The notes beneath the pieces were generated by a model. That model was not told where the DNA came from and searched no databases. It saw only the letters and a program-made list of their open reading frames with translations. Positions 14,597 to 14,894 of a stretch of 14,894 nucleotides of DNA are shown in pieces. The DNA is from an uncultured Rhodobiaceae bacterium (GTDB taxonomy: Archaea; Thermoplasmatota; Poseidoniia; Poseidoniales; Poseidoniaceae). The DNA lies in the NCBI GenBank assembly GCA_937911445.1, contig CALDQY010000243.1, positions 1 through 14,894 on the forward strand. The letters run 5' to 3'. A program made the translations under genes and the position numbers. The first letter of the stretch is position 1, and each line of letters starts with the position of its first letter.

Positions 14597-14619
14597 TGTG
14601 AGAAGAAAAATCGAAACCC

Positions 14620-14894
14620 ATGACAGCCAAGGTATGCCTCGTGACAGGAAGCGGCCGACGAATAGGCGCTTCCATCATTCGGAAGTTCGCCGAAGAAGGC
14701 TATGCTGTTCTCATTCACGTTTCGCGTTCTGTTGAAGCAGGTGAGTTGCTCAAATCTGAGCTTCTTGCACAGGGTCAGAAAGCAGATGTTGTTCGTGCCG
14801 ATTTGTCGGACGAGAACGAGACTGCAAAACTCATCCAAACGATTACTCAACATCCATTCGTTGCTAATCGAAAAGGATTGGATGTCCTCGTACA
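14620..14894 (+). CDS. short-chain dehydrogenase/reductase, pteridine-reductase-like (C-terminus cut by window edge)
   Basis: The first 91 codons of an NAD(P)-dependent Rossmann enzyme. VCLVTGSGRRIGASIIRKFA (residues 5-24) is the TGxxxRIG cofactor loop; the double arginine is common in pteridine reductases (FolM/PTR1) and suggests NADPH preference. ADLSDENET near residue 64 corresponds to the usual D-L-S/T adenine-contact strand, and GLDVLV at the edge begins the NNA strand. The catalytic Ser-Tyr-Lys lies outside, so the substrate cannot be assigned. If it is a pteridine reductase it would reduce dihydrobiopterin or dihydrofolate, but 3-oxoacyl reductase and other SDR roles remain open. It is divergent from the bkd operon. 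The ATG is chosen because the frame before it gives no SDR-like sequence and the TATA spacing fits. Confidence 0.8.
   Translation, partial: MTAKVCLVTGSGRRIGASIIRKFAEEGYAVLIHVSRSVEAGELLKSELLAQGQKADVVRADLSDENETAKLIQTITQHPFVANRKGLDVLV

Larger units (their letters stand above)
14504..14619. promoter_or_regulatory. divergent intergenic region between lipA and SDR gene
   Basis: 116 nt without a gene, between two divergent starts. It holds a symmetric TATA-like CATATATG (14589-14596), an AAGGGGGG run before lipA (14510-14517), and a TTTTTGATG stretch about 44 nt before lipA as a weaker alternative promoter element for lipA. No stem-loop of note. Confidence 0.6.

Noticed and set aside
1..14894. CRISPR arrays, tRNA or rRNA genes, insertion sequences, prophage or defence genes
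   Set aside because: None seen on either strand; nearly all sequence is accounted for by housekeeping and catabolic genes with tight spacing.

Overview
The window holds 12 complete or nearly complete protein genes plus one truncated gene at each edge. All read from the minus strand except the last one, which diverges at the right edge. Gene packing is very tight: gaps within operons are 1-12 nt, or the genes overlap by 1-8 nt. I saw no RNA gene, mobile element, CRISPR array or long repeat.

Minus-strand run 1 (about 14503 down to 8505) is a branched-chain 2-oxoacid dehydrogenase operon headed by its cofactor gene. In transcription order it reads lipA (lipoyl synthase), E1 alpha, E1 beta, E2 and E3. 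E1 alpha and E1 beta look most like the Pseudomonas-type BkdA1/BkdA2 proteins, and the gene order A1-A2-B-lpd is the classical bkd order. The operon makes the whole multienzyme complex that turns branched-chain 2-oxoacids (from Val, Leu, Ile) into acyl-CoA, plus the enzyme that inserts the sulfurs of its lipoyl groups.

A 109-nt gap (8396-8504) carries a probable promoter. It is followed by minus-strand run 2 (8395 down to the left edge), a heme operon: hemA, a hemC-hemD fusion, hemB, hemL, hemE, hemF and hemY (truncated by the edge). Together these encode every step from glutamyl-tRNA to protoporphyrin IX by the classical C5/coproporphyrinogen route. The last two steps use oxygen-dependent enzymes. 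Only ferrochelatase is not seen.

Right edge: a 116-nt divergent intergenic region (14504-14619), then the start of a plus-strand short-chain dehydrogenase/reductase with a pteridine-reductase-like TGxxxRIG motif.

Organism: an aerobic, protein- or amino-acid-using microbe. A TATA-like 8-mer sits about 27 nt before the SDR ATG, which is the layout of an archaeal leaderless promoter. Several operon-internal genes instead have clear Shine-Dalgarno sequences (AGGAGGA, GGAGG, GAGGT, GGTGA). My best guess is a planktonic euryarchaeon such as Marine Group II (Poseidoniales) carrying bacterial-type heme and bkd operons. This is inference: no ribosomal or other taxonomic marker lies in the window, and a marine bacterium is not excluded.

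The protein families are all known. The points of interest are the gene arrangement, the hemC-hemD fusion with altered motifs, the start sites, and the divergent promoter.
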